A model generated the notes under the pieces. It was not told the origin of the DNA, did no database searches, and saw only the letters and a program-made list of their open reading frames with translations. The position numbers were made by a program, and so were the translations under genes. DNA of 64,000 bases from Butyrivibrio sp. (lineage in GTDB: Bacteria > Bacillota > Clostridia > Lachnospirales > Lachnospiraceae): assembly GCA_015056585.1 (NCBI GenBank), contig SVFZ01000053.1:21304-85303 (forward strand), written 5' to 3'. This document shows positions 8,940-16,089 of this stretch, piece after piece. Positions within the stretch are counted from its first letter, which is position 1, and the number at the start of each line of letters is the position of its first letter.

Positions 8940-9419
8940 ATGATTTCAGCCAGCTTGGATATGCTCGAAGAAAGTCTTGTAAAGAAAATCGAGATCATGA
9001 AAAAGATCGAGAATGAGAATGCAAGGCAAAAAGAGATTCTTTTAAATTCAGAAGATGTGAATCTGGAAGCTTTCGATAAAACTCTGGATATAAAAGGAGA
9101 GTATATCGATGAACTTGAAAAGCTGGATGACGGTTTCCAAAGCTTGTTTGACAGGGTAAAACAGGAAGTTGGAGATAACAAGAAGACTTATGCAGATCAG
9201 ATAAAAAGGATGCAGGAACTGATACATGAGATCATGGACAGGAGCGCATCGATAGAAGCTGCAGAACATAGAAATAAGAAGCTTGCCGAGAACTATTTCA
9301 GCTCAGAGCGTGAAAAGATGGCCACCGGCAAAAGAAGTTCGGCAGCAGCTTTCAATTATTATACAACTATGAACAATTTCAAAGATATTCCTCCGCAATT
9401 TCTTGATACAAAGAATTGA
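8940..9419 (+). CDS. FliT/FlgN-like flagellar chaperone (coiled-coil)
   Basis: 159 residues, almost entirely helical and highly charged, with no signal peptide or membrane segment. Position directly after fliS (AAGGAGG overlaps the fliS stop), length and helix content fit the FliT/FlgN type of export chaperone for hook-associated proteins. Sequence conservation in that family is low, so the call rests mainly on context. It is the last gene of the operon, followed by a terminator at 9436. Confidence 0.6.
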   Translation: MISASLDMLEESLVKKIEIMKKIENENARQKEILLNSEDVNLEAFDKTLDIKGEYIDELEKLDDGFQSLFDRVKQEVGDNKKTYADQIKRMQELIHEIMDRSASIEAAEHRNKKLAENYFSSEREKMATGKRSSAAAFNYYTTMNNFKDIPPQFLDTKN

Positions 9420-9432
9420 GTATAAATTATTA

Positions 9433-9462
9433 GAGCCTGGTCCATTATGGACCAGGTTTTTT
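9433..9462 (+). terminator. Intrinsic terminator of flaG operon
   Basis: Stem cctggtcc / ggaccagg, loop attat, then TTTTTT. Confidence 0.9.
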
Positions 9463-9490
9463 ATATGCGTTAAACGCACGAAAAATCCCT

Positions 9491-9517
9491 TTATCGGCAG
9501 ATGTATTCAAAAACTTA
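9491..9517 (-). promoter_or_regulatory. Sigma-28-like promoter pointing left (antisense)
   Basis: Read on the minus strand: TAAG, 15 nt, GCCGATAA, as good a match as the promoters of known flagellar genes here. It points away from fliC towards the 3' end of the fliT-like gene, where no minus-strand gene is apparent. It may produce an antisense or small RNA, or be chance. Confidence 0.4.
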
Positions 9518-9590
9518 ATAGCAAACCCGGAACTTTTGCAAAAAAATTTCCAATTGTAGAAAAAATATGAAAAAATTATTCTAAAGGGGT

Positions 9591-9616
9591 TAAGGTTGTA
9601 AAAATCCTGCCGATAT
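9591..9616 (+). promoter_or_regulatory. Sigma-28 promoter of first flagellin gene
   Basis: TAAG, 14 nt, GCCGATAT, about 115 nt upstream of the flagellin ATG. The rest of the 311-nt gap 9420-9730 holds the terminator, the left-facing site and the leader. Confidence 0.8.
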
Positions 9617-9645
9617 CATTAGTGAAAAAACAAACATAAGCAGCC

Positions 9646-9726
9646 ATGGAAGGGACTCCGCAAGGCTTGCACAATTTTTTAAGATGGAAAGGCAGCAGGG
9701 AAGCGGGCCCCGTTCATGGAGGATTA
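9646..9726 (+). promoter_or_regulatory. Flagellin leader with CsrA-type GGA motifs
   Basis: The leader contains ATGGA at 9646, ATGGA at 9684, CAGGGA at 9696 and ATGGA at 9716, the last overlapping the Shine-Dalgarno GGAGG. CsrA binds ANGGA-type sites, one usually covering the ribosome site. The motif AGGGAAGC is shared with the next flagellin leader. Confidence 0.5.
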
Positions 9727-9730
9727 TAAT

Positions 9731-10603
9731 ATGGTAGTTCAACACAACGTCACCGCAATGAACTCAAACAGACAGCTTGGCATTACAACTAATGTCCAGG
9801 CTAAATCCAGTGAGAAACTTTCTTCCGGTTACAGAATCAACAGAGCAGCTGATGATGCAGCAGGTCTTGCGATTTCCGAGAAGATGAGACGTCAGGTAAG
9901 AGGTCTTACACAGGCTTCAGCCAATGCACAGGATGGTATCTCTGTAGTACAGACAGCAGAAGGTGCTCTTAATGAAGTTCATGATATGCTTCAGAGAATG
10001 AATGAACTGGCTGTGAAGGCTGCCAACGACACTCTCACATCTGATGACAGAAGCTACATTCAGTCAGAGGTAAATGCCCTTTCAGATGAGATTACACGTA
10101 CTGCTACATCTACAGAGTTTAATAATCAGCATCTGCTGGATGGAACATTTACCGGTAAGCAGCTTCAGGTTGGATCTGAGAAGGATCCTGAAAACCAGAT
10201 TGAAGTTTCAATCATGAAGCTGTCAGCAACAAGCATCGGTGTTGGTGCGGTAAGAAAGAAAGCAAATGAGACAGATGCACCTACCGGTACAGGCACAGAC
10301 CAGATCAGTGTAATGACACACTCACTTGCAAAAACAGCTATCGACGCTATCAAGAATGCACTTGTATCCATTTCAGAGCAGAGATCTGACCTTGGTGCTA
10401 TCCAGAACAGACTTGAGCATACGATTAAGAACCTGGATAATGTAGTAGAGAATACACAGGCAGCTGAATCGCAGATTCGTGATACAGATATGGCTGAGGA
10501 GATGGTTAGATATTCTAATAACAATATCCTCGCTCAGGCAGGCCAGTCAATGCTGGCTCAGGCAAACCAGACAAACCAGGGTGTTCTTTCACTTCTTCAG
10601 TAA
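9731..10603 (+). CDS. fliC: Flagellin FliC (copy 1)
   Basis: Filament subunit, 290 residues. Conserved D0/D1 N-terminus (MVVQHNVTAMNSNRQLG, 'SSGYRINRAADDAAGLAISEKM') and C-terminus ('NRLEHTIKNLDNVVENTQAAES...', ending QGVLSLLQ). The middle is short, with no large D2/D3. The track's ATG at 9716 lies in the Shine-Dalgarno region; ATG 9731 starts the conserved MVVQHN. The first 130 residues are nearly identical to copy 2 at 10824. Own sigma-28 promoter and terminator. Ser/Thr-rich central segment is the probable place for O-glycans made by the neighbouring genes (inference). Confidence 0.97.
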   Translation: MVVQHNVTAMNSNRQLGITTNVQAKSSEKLSSGYRINRAADDAAGLAISEKMRRQVRGLTQASANAQDGISVVQTAEGALNEVHDMLQRMNELAVKAANDTLTSDDRSYIQSEVNALSDEITRTATSTEFNNQHLLDGTFTGKQLQVGSEKDPENQIEVSIMKLSATSIGVGAVRKKANETDAPTGTGTDQISVMTHSLAKTAIDAIKNALVSISEQRSDLGAIQNRLEHTIKNLDNVVENTQAAESQIRDTDMAEEMVRYSNNNILAQAGQSMLAQANQTNQGVLSLLQ

Positions 10604-10627
10604 CAGATATAATAAACAACTATTTGC

Positions 10628-10660
10628 AGGAGCTTCTCTTGAGAGGAGCTCCTTATTTTT
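10628..10660 (+). terminator. Intrinsic terminator of fliC copy 1
   Basis: Hairpin aggagct...agctcct with inner pairing (tctc/gaga), then tattttttat. Confidence 0.85.
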
Positions 10661-10685
10661 TATATTTAATTTATAATTTTAGGGC

Positions 10686-10712
10686 TAAAGTTTTTAGATT
10701 TATAGACGATAA
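10686..10712 (+). promoter_or_regulatory. Sigma-28 promoter of second flagellin gene
   Basis: TAAA, 15 nt, GACGATAA; about 111 nt upstream of the ATG. Confidence 0.75.
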
Positions 10713-10782
10713 TAATTGTGTAAAGAACAAGAGATGATTTTTAGGCCAGCACTAAAAATATCTCAGAAAACAAAGTAAACGA

Positions 10783-10798
10783 GCTGCAGGGAAGCAGC
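10783..10798 (+). promoter_or_regulatory. Leader hairpin presenting GGGA, probable CsrA site
   Basis: GCTGC-AGGGAA-GCAGC: a perfect 5-bp stem with GGGA in the loop, 12 nt before the Shine-Dalgarno AAGGAGG that itself has the second GGA. This is the arrangement of the two CsrA sites in the B. subtilis hag leader. Confidence 0.6.
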
Positions 10799-10823
10799 CG
10801 TATTTATCAAGGAGGATAAAATT

Positions 10824-11648
10824 ATGGTAGTACAACACAACATTACAGCGATGAATTCTAACAGACAGCTTGGTATCACAACTGGTATTCAGGCAAAGTC
10901 AAGTGAGAAACTGTCATCTGGTTACAAGATCAACAGAGCAGCAGATGATGCAGCAGGTCTTGCAATTTCTGAAAAGATGAGACGTCAGGTAAGAGGTCTT
11001 ACACAGGCTTCTGCTAACGCTCAGGATGGTATCTCTGTAGTACAGACAGCTGAAGGTGCTCTTAACGAAGTTCATGAGATGCTTCAGAGAATGAACGAGC
11101 TGGCTACAAAGGCAGCTAACGACACATTGCAGTCAACAGATCGTGCGTACATCCAGCAGGAGCTTAATGCTCTTTCAACTGAGATTGATCGTACACAGGC
11201 TGCTACAGAGTTCAATAACCAGAAGCTTCTTGATGGTAACTTCACAGAGAAGAAACTTCAGGTTGGATCAGAAACAGCATCTGAGAACCAGATTGAGATC
11301 AGCATCAGCCAGATGAGCGCTTCTAAGATCGGTGTAGCAGTATCTAAGATCAATGTTAGTACTCATGACAAAGCTAAGGATGCAATGGATAACATTAAGA
11401 GCGCTCTTCAGAGTGTATCTGAGCAGAGATCTAATCTCGGTGCTATTCAGAACAGACTTGAGCACACAATCAAGAACCTGGATAACGTAGTAGAGAATAC
11501 ACAGGCAGCTGAATCACTTATTCGTGATACAGATATGGCTACCGAGATGGTTAAGTATTCTAACAATAACATCCTTGCACAGGCTGGACAGTCAATGCTG
11601 GCACAGGCTAACCAGACAAATCAGGGTGTTCTTTCACTTCTCGGTTAA
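10824..11648 (+). CDS. fliC: Flagellin FliC (copy 2)
   Basis: 274 residues, the shortest of the three flagellins. N-terminal and C-terminal D0/D1 regions are almost the same as copy 1 ('SSEKLSSGYKINRAADDAAG'; 'NRLEHTIKNLDNVVENTQAAES'); the centre differs and is shorter. AAGGAGG precedes the ATG. Monocistronic between its sigma-28 promoter and a strong terminator at 11702. High codon uniformity and the strong RBS suggest the major filament protein. The long identical stretches with copy 1 allow gene conversion or deletion between copies. Confidence 0.97.
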   Translation: MVVQHNITAMNSNRQLGITTGIQAKSSEKLSSGYKINRAADDAAGLAISEKMRRQVRGLTQASANAQDGISVVQTAEGALNEVHEMLQRMNELATKAANDTLQSTDRAYIQQELNALSTEIDRTQAATEFNNQKLLDGNFTEKKLQVGSETASENQIEISISQMSASKIGVAVSKINVSTHDKAKDAMDNIKSALQSVSEQRSNLGAIQNRLEHTIKNLDNVVENTQAAESLIRDTDMATEMVKYSNNNILAQAGQSMLAQANQTNQGVLSLLG

Positions 11649-11701
11649 TACTATTAAAGCAATTGTTAAAAAACGTCTGTTGAAAACATTGCAACTACCT
11701 A

Positions 11702-11733
11702 AAGAGGTTCCGGCACTGCCGGGACCTCTTTTC
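11702..11733 (+). terminator. Intrinsic terminator of fliC copy 2
   Basis: Strong stem aagaggttccggc / gccgggacctctt, loop act, then ttcttg. Confidence 0.92.
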
Positions 11734-11762
11734 TTGCGGGTTTAGGGCAATTCTTTTATAAT
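11734..11762 (+). promoter_or_regulatory. Sigma-A promoter of glycosyltransferase gene
   Basis: TTGCGG, 17 nt, TATAAT, beginning in the tail of the flagellin terminator. It indicates housekeeping rather than sigma-28 transcription of the next gene. Confidence 0.6.
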
Positions 11763-11798
11763 TATATTGTTAACGAAATTGCGCAAAGGTATATCTGT

Positions 11799-13610
11799 AT
11801 GAATGAAAAGAAAGTATGCTTTATTTCCTGCATAAATAACGCGGAGCAGGAAAGCAGAATGATAAAGAATATAGGCATTCTTAGTGTTCCTGAAGACTAT
11901 GAAATTGAATTTATAGGTGTGACGGAAGTAAAATCAGTCTGCGCCGGTTTTAATGAAGCAATGGAGTCGAGTGATGCGAAATACAAAATTTATTTATTGC
12001 CGGATGTTGAGATTCGTAATATAAATCTGGTGGTTGATATCCTGAAATTGTTCAAACAAATGAATGTAGGCATCATTGGAACTATGGGCGTCTGTGCTAT
12101 GCCTTCAGACATGATACTTCAACATGGAATTCTTTACGGACCTGAGAGTAATGAAACAATAGCTGTTACAGAAGATTACATGGAAGTGCTTGCTGTAACA
12201 GGGGATTTGATGGCTACCCAATATAATATCAGGTGGGATGAAGAAAACTGTGAAGATGATTATTTGTACAGTGTGTTTCAATGCGCTAAGTATAGAGACA
12301 GAGGGTACAAGGTTATAGTCCCGAGACAGGTCGATGGAGCATGGATATCTGATTCCGGCATAGCAAAGTACAGTTATAAAAATGATAAAACAGAGAAGAG
12401 CAGGAAATATGCTGTAGATAATCTTGCGCGGTTTTTTGGTGTCAGGGGTGGAAAACGATACGGAATATTGTATTTTGAGGAGATAGCAGCAGAAGAACTA
12501 ATATGGCCCATGGTTCAAGGTGGATATGATTTCGAAATTATAGAGCTTGGAATATCGGTTTTTAGCAAAGAAGAAGTAGATAGATGCAGGCTTGTGGAGT
12601 ATATACGCGAACATCATTTGGATTATATCATTTCAATAAACTTTTCACCGCTTGTATCATCAGCCTGTGAACTATGCGAAATAAAGTATGTTTCCTGGGT
12701 TTATGACTGTCCGTTACAAACATTATACAACGAGCAGGTCATGAATTCCTGTAATTATATATTCTCTTTTGATAAAGTACAGGTAATCAAGACAAGAGAA
12801 AATGGAGCGAAGCATGTCTACTATCAGCCTCTTGCAACGAATGCCCTAAGGTCCGAATCAATAGAAATAACAAGTGATGAATTTCGAAAGTTTTCTTGTG
12901 ATTTATCTTTTATTGGAAGCTTGTATCAGGATGAAGTCTACAAACAGATTGAGGAACGGCTGGGGAATGAGGCCCGCAAAGACTATAGAAATGTTATAGA
13001 TAATGCATTTGGAAAGTGGGATGGAAAAGATAGGATATATCATGTTCTTTCAGAAAGTACACTTAGTGAAATAAAGAATATTGATATATCGGACGCACTT
13101 GTTGAATCCAATATGAGCGCAGATGATTTTTATGTTGGCAGACTAATTGGACGGGCATTGGCTTATGAAGAGAGAACAAAGATGCTGGAAATACTGGCAT
13201 GCTACGGGATAAGATTATATACAGGAAATAGTAATATCAAGATCGATGGAGTTGATGTCAGACCAAGCCTTGATTATCAGACGCAGCTTCCGATAGCTTA
13301 TAGGCTGTCTCGCATAAATATAGGAATTACTCTACATACAATTACTTCGGGAATACCTCAGAGAGTATTTGATATTCTTGGAGCCGGAGGTTTTTTACTT
13401 ACAAACTATCAACCGGAAATTCCGGAGTTGTTTAAGGTTGGAACCGAGATAGAGGTTTACAAAGACTTTGATGAGATGAAGGAAAAAGTTGATTACTACC
13501 TGTCTCATGAAGATCAGCGGGCAAAAATAGCGGCTAACGGTCATAGAAAAGTAAAAGAATACTATAACTATGACCGAAGTCTAAAGGAAATGTTTGCGAA
13601 AATTATCTGA
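11799..13610 (+). CDS. Two-domain glycosyltransferase: GT2-like + CgeB-like
   Basis: 603 residues. Residues 1 to about 215 resemble the Glyco_tranf_2_5 type of GT2-like domain ('YKIYLLPDVEIRNINLVVDIL', 'VGIIGTMG'); residues 220-603 are a full CgeB-like protein ('YVSWVYDCPLQTLYNEQ', 'INIGITLHTITSGIPQRVFDIL', 'GGFLLTNYQPEIPELF'). It is thus one of four CgeB paralogues with an extra N-terminal transferase, perhaps adding two sugars in succession (inference). The protein has no membrane segment and should act in the cytoplasm. It has its own promoter at 11734; its terminator lies inside the 3' end of the convergent paralogue. Confidence 0.78.
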   Translation: MNEKKVCFISCINNAEQESRMIKNIGILSVPEDYEIEFIGVTEVKSVCAGFNEAMESSDAKYKIYLLPDVEIRNINLVVDILKLFKQMNVGIIGTMGVCAMPSDMILQHGILYGPESNETIAVTEDYMEVLAVTGDLMATQYNIRWDEENCEDDYLYSVFQCAKYRDRGYKVIVPRQVDGAWISDSGIAKYSYKNDKTEKSRKYAVDNLARFFGVRGGKRYGILYFEEIAAEELIWPMVQGGYDFEIIELGISVFSKEEVDRCRLVEYIREHHLDYIISINFSPLVSSACELCEIKYVSWVYDCPLQTLYNEQVMNSCNYIFSFDKVQVIKTRENGAKHVYYQPLATNALRSESIEITSDEFRKFSCDLSFIGSLYQDEVYKQIEERLGNEARKDYRNVIDNAFGKWDGKDRIYHVLSESTLSEIKNIDISDALVESNMSADDFYVGRLIGRALAYEERTKMLEILACYGIRLYTGNSNIKIDGVDVRPSLDYQTQLPIAYRLSRINIGITLHTITSGIPQRVFDILGAGGFLLTNYQPEIPELFKVGTEIEVYKDFDEMKEKVDYYLSHEDQRAKIAANGHRKVKEYYNYDRSLKEMFAKII

Positions 13611-13618
13611 CTAAAAAG

Positions 13619-14794
13619 CTATCTGAAAACACGGGATATTATTTTTGACACTGCGACAGGATAAGTATAACTGTCGCAGATTTTTTTGTATCCTTCGGTA
13701 AGAATGCTGAGTCTTTCGCTTTCATGCGTTAAAAAGAAACCAGCCAGGTCACTCATCTCGTCAAAATTATGATATACAACAATTTCTTTTCCTATATCAA
13801 ATAACTCTTCAATTTCCGGCTGATAATTGGTAAGTATAAAACCTCCGGATCCGATTATATCGAAGACTCTTAGTGGGAGGCCTGAGAAAATGCTATGTAG
13901 TGAAGACGACAAATTAATTTTGGAAAGGTAATATGCTTTAGGCAACGTGCCCTGATATGATAGCCAGGGATAATAGCTAACTCCCTGAATCTTGTCGTTA
14001 TCCGATACATTAGCACCGTACCATCTTGGGTTAAGGTGAGATATTTTTTCCATCATTAGCCTTCGCTCGGTATATGCTACTGCACGTGCTATTATTACTT
14101 CCTCAAAATATAATCTGTTGGGGAGATTAAGCTTTTCGCCGGGATCTTCCGCAGATAGTCTCGACATTGCATAAATTAACTCATCGGAAAGTATATTATG
14201 AATATGATCTCTCCCATCCCATTTTCCGATCATTCCGTATGCAGCACTATCAAGTTCATCCTGAAAATCAGGCGTAAGGTTATTTCGATAAAAAGAATAG
14301 CGACCATCCACGTATGGCATCCCTACAAAAGAAATATCGCATGAGTATTCTTTCTCGTCATTTTCGCTAATTATAGTCTGCCCAAGTCTTGAGATATTTG
14401 CGGCAAGGGGGAGATAATAAAGATTAGGAAGTGCTCGTTCTTTGCAGACATTTAGCAGGTATTTATCAAAAATAAAAAAATAGTTTGTGGTATTATAGGC
14501 ACTATCATTGTACAGAGATTGCAGCGGACAGTCATATATCCAAGAAGCATAAGGGATTGAAAGATCTCTGCAGGCAATAGATATAGTGGGAGAAAAATTC
14601 ATAGAAAACACAATATCAGCAGGATTGGCTGAGACGTATTTCTTAATGGAGTCAACGCAAGATTCGTCATTGTCTAAAGTGCTACAGTCGATATCAAAAC
14701 AGTCGCAGTCGTGTCCTGACTCCATAATGCCCCATATTATGTCTTCCATAACAATGTCTTTGCATCTAACAAGTAAGCATCTTTTTTTATTCAT
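13619..14794 (-). CDS. CgeB-like glycosyltransferase
   Basis: 391 residues on the minus strand, convergent with the 11799 paralogue (8 nt between stops). DUF3880-like half ('FSMNFSPTISIACRDL', 'YASWIYDCPLQSLYND') and GT-B half ('INLSSSLHSIFSGLPLRVFDII', 'GGFILTNYQPEIEELF'). It is closest to the C-terminal half of 11799 among the four paralogues (shared 'DCPLQ.LYN' and 'WDGRDHI'/'WDGKDRI'), suggesting an inverted duplication. The track starts at TTG 14797; the next ATG at 14794 with upstream GGAGAT is the better start. Predicted cytoplasmic sugar transferase for the flagellar or surface glycan. Confidence 0.78.
   Translation of the reverse strand: MNKKRCLLVRCKDIVMEDIIWGIMESGHDCDCFDIDCSTLDNDESCVDSIKKYVSANPADIVFSMNFSPTISIACRDLSIPYASWIYDCPLQSLYNDSAYNTTNYFFIFDKYLLNVCKERALPNLYYLPLAANISRLGQTIISENDEKEYSCDISFVGMPYVDGRYSFYRNNLTPDFQDELDSAAYGMIGKWDGRDHIHNILSDELIYAMSRLSAEDPGEKLNLPNRLYFEEVIIARAVAYTERRLMMEKISHLNPRWYGANVSDNDKIQGVSYYPWLSYQGTLPKAYYLSKINLSSSLHSIFSGLPLRVFDIIGSGGFILTNYQPEIEELFDIGKEIVVYHNFDEMSDLAGFFLTHESERLSILTEGYKKICDSYTYPVAVSKIISRVFR
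13651..13687 (+). terminator. Terminator embedded in the convergent gene
   Basis: Perfect stem ctgcgacag / ctgtcgcag with TTTTTTT after it on the + strand. It serves the 11799 gene but lies within the coding end of the minus-strand paralogue. Confidence 0.8.
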
Positions 14795-14910
14795 CAATTT
14801 ATCTCCATGGGATAAGAAAATACTCTACTAAATAAGTATACACTATAATGTGTTACAATAATATTGTAGAAACGTTAATTGGCACAGATGTTAAGCTAAG
14901 GATAATACAG

Positions 14911-16089
14911 ATGAAAGTTCTTTTTTTGGATTGGAACAGTTATGGGAACAAGGATATCATAGATGCCTTTAAAGAACTTGGAAATGGTAATGGCTATGAG
15001 ATTGAGATGTATCCCTATGACAACCATATAGAAAGAGATGATGCAAAGTTTGCCAATAAATTTAAGGAGGATTTATCGGCGAAAAATCCGGATTACGTTA
15101 TGTCTTTCAACTTTTTTCCAATTATATCCAAAACCTGTAATGAGACCGGTATTAAATATATTTCATGGGTATATGACAGCCCGGCTCTAAATCTTTTTTC
15201 GTATACACTTATAAATCCATGTAACTATGTGTTTGTTTTTGATTCACAGATGTATGAGATATTCGCGTCCCAGGGAATAAAGACTGTTTTTTACCTCCCT
15301 ATGGCGGCTGCAGTCGGAAGATATGATCTTTTTGAAAAAAGTGAAGACTTAAGGAGAAAATGGGGCGGAACAATTTCTTTTGTGGGAAATCTCTATACAG
15401 AAAGTCACAATTATTATGATCAGATAGAAAATGAGCTATCCGATTATGCAAGAGGATACTTAAATGGACTGATGAAAGCTCAGATGGGAATATATGGTAT
15501 TGATTTGGTGGAAAAATCATTACCGGGAAGTGTTATGAAGGAGATGGTTGATGCATTAGGAGCAAAACCAAACTATGATGGGGTAGAGACATATGAGTAT
15601 CTTTACTCAAATTATGTAATAAACAGGAAGATAACAGCTGTGGAACGCTCGCAGTTTTTAACCATGATAGGGGAAAAATATGAGGTAAATCTTTATACAG
15701 GAGATAAGAACTTCAAGGCTAAGGGCATTAATAACAGAGGGAAAGTGGAATACTATTCTGAAATGCCATACGTTTTCAAAAACAGCGATATAAATCTGAA
15801 TATAACTTTAAGAAGCATACAAAGGGGAATGCCACTTAGGTGCATAGATATCATGGGCTGTGAAGGATTTCTTTTAACAAACTATCAGGAAGACTTTATG
15901 AGGTTTTTTAGTCCGGGTGAAGATTACGTATTTTATGATAGCAGACAGGATCTTATGGATAAGATTGAATACTATTTGCTGCATGAAGATGAAAGGCAGG
16001 CAATTGCTCAAAGAGGGTATGAAAAAATAAAGGCAGGACATACCTACAGGCATAGGCTGGAAGAGATATTTGACATTGTGAGGTCATGA
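14911..16089 (+). CDS. CgeB-like glycosyltransferase
   Basis: Fourth CgeB paralogue, 392 residues from the chosen start. 'MSFNFFPIISKTC', 'YISWVYDSPALNLFSY', 'INLNITLRSIQRGMPLRCIDIM', 'GFLLTNYQEDFMRFF'. It resembles the 4963 protein most ('EYNFYDQ'/'SHNYYDQ', 'KAQ.GIYG'). The track's ATG (14848) is 21 codons upstream with no good RBS; ATG 14911 with AAGGAT begins MKVLFLDWNSYG, like the other paralogue MRILFYDWDEF. Its stop overlaps the next start (ATGA), so it is translationally coupled to the DUF6492-SGNH protein. Confidence 0.8.
   Translation: MKVLFLDWNSYGNKDIIDAFKELGNGNGYEIEMYPYDNHIERDDAKFANKFKEDLSAKNPDYVMSFNFFPIISKTCNETGIKYISWVYDSPALNLFSYTLINPCNYVFVFDSQMYEIFASQGIKTVFYLPMAAAVGRYDLFEKSEDLRRKWGGTISFVGNLYTESHNYYDQIENELSDYARGYLNGLMKAQMGIYGIDLVEKSLPGSVMKEMVDALGAKPNYDGVETYEYLYSNYVINRKITAVERSQFLTMIGEKYEVNLYTGDKNFKAKGINNRGKVEYYSEMPYVFKNSDINLNITLRSIQRGMPLRCIDIMGCEGFLLTNYQEDFMRFFSPGEDYVFYDSRQDLMDKIEYYLLHEDERQAIAQRGYEKIKAGHTYRHRLEEIFDIVRS

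Noticed and set aside
14844-14849. TATAAT upstream of the third CgeB gene cluster
   Set aside because: No recognisable -35 at 16-18 nt; listed only as a possibility, not as a promoter.
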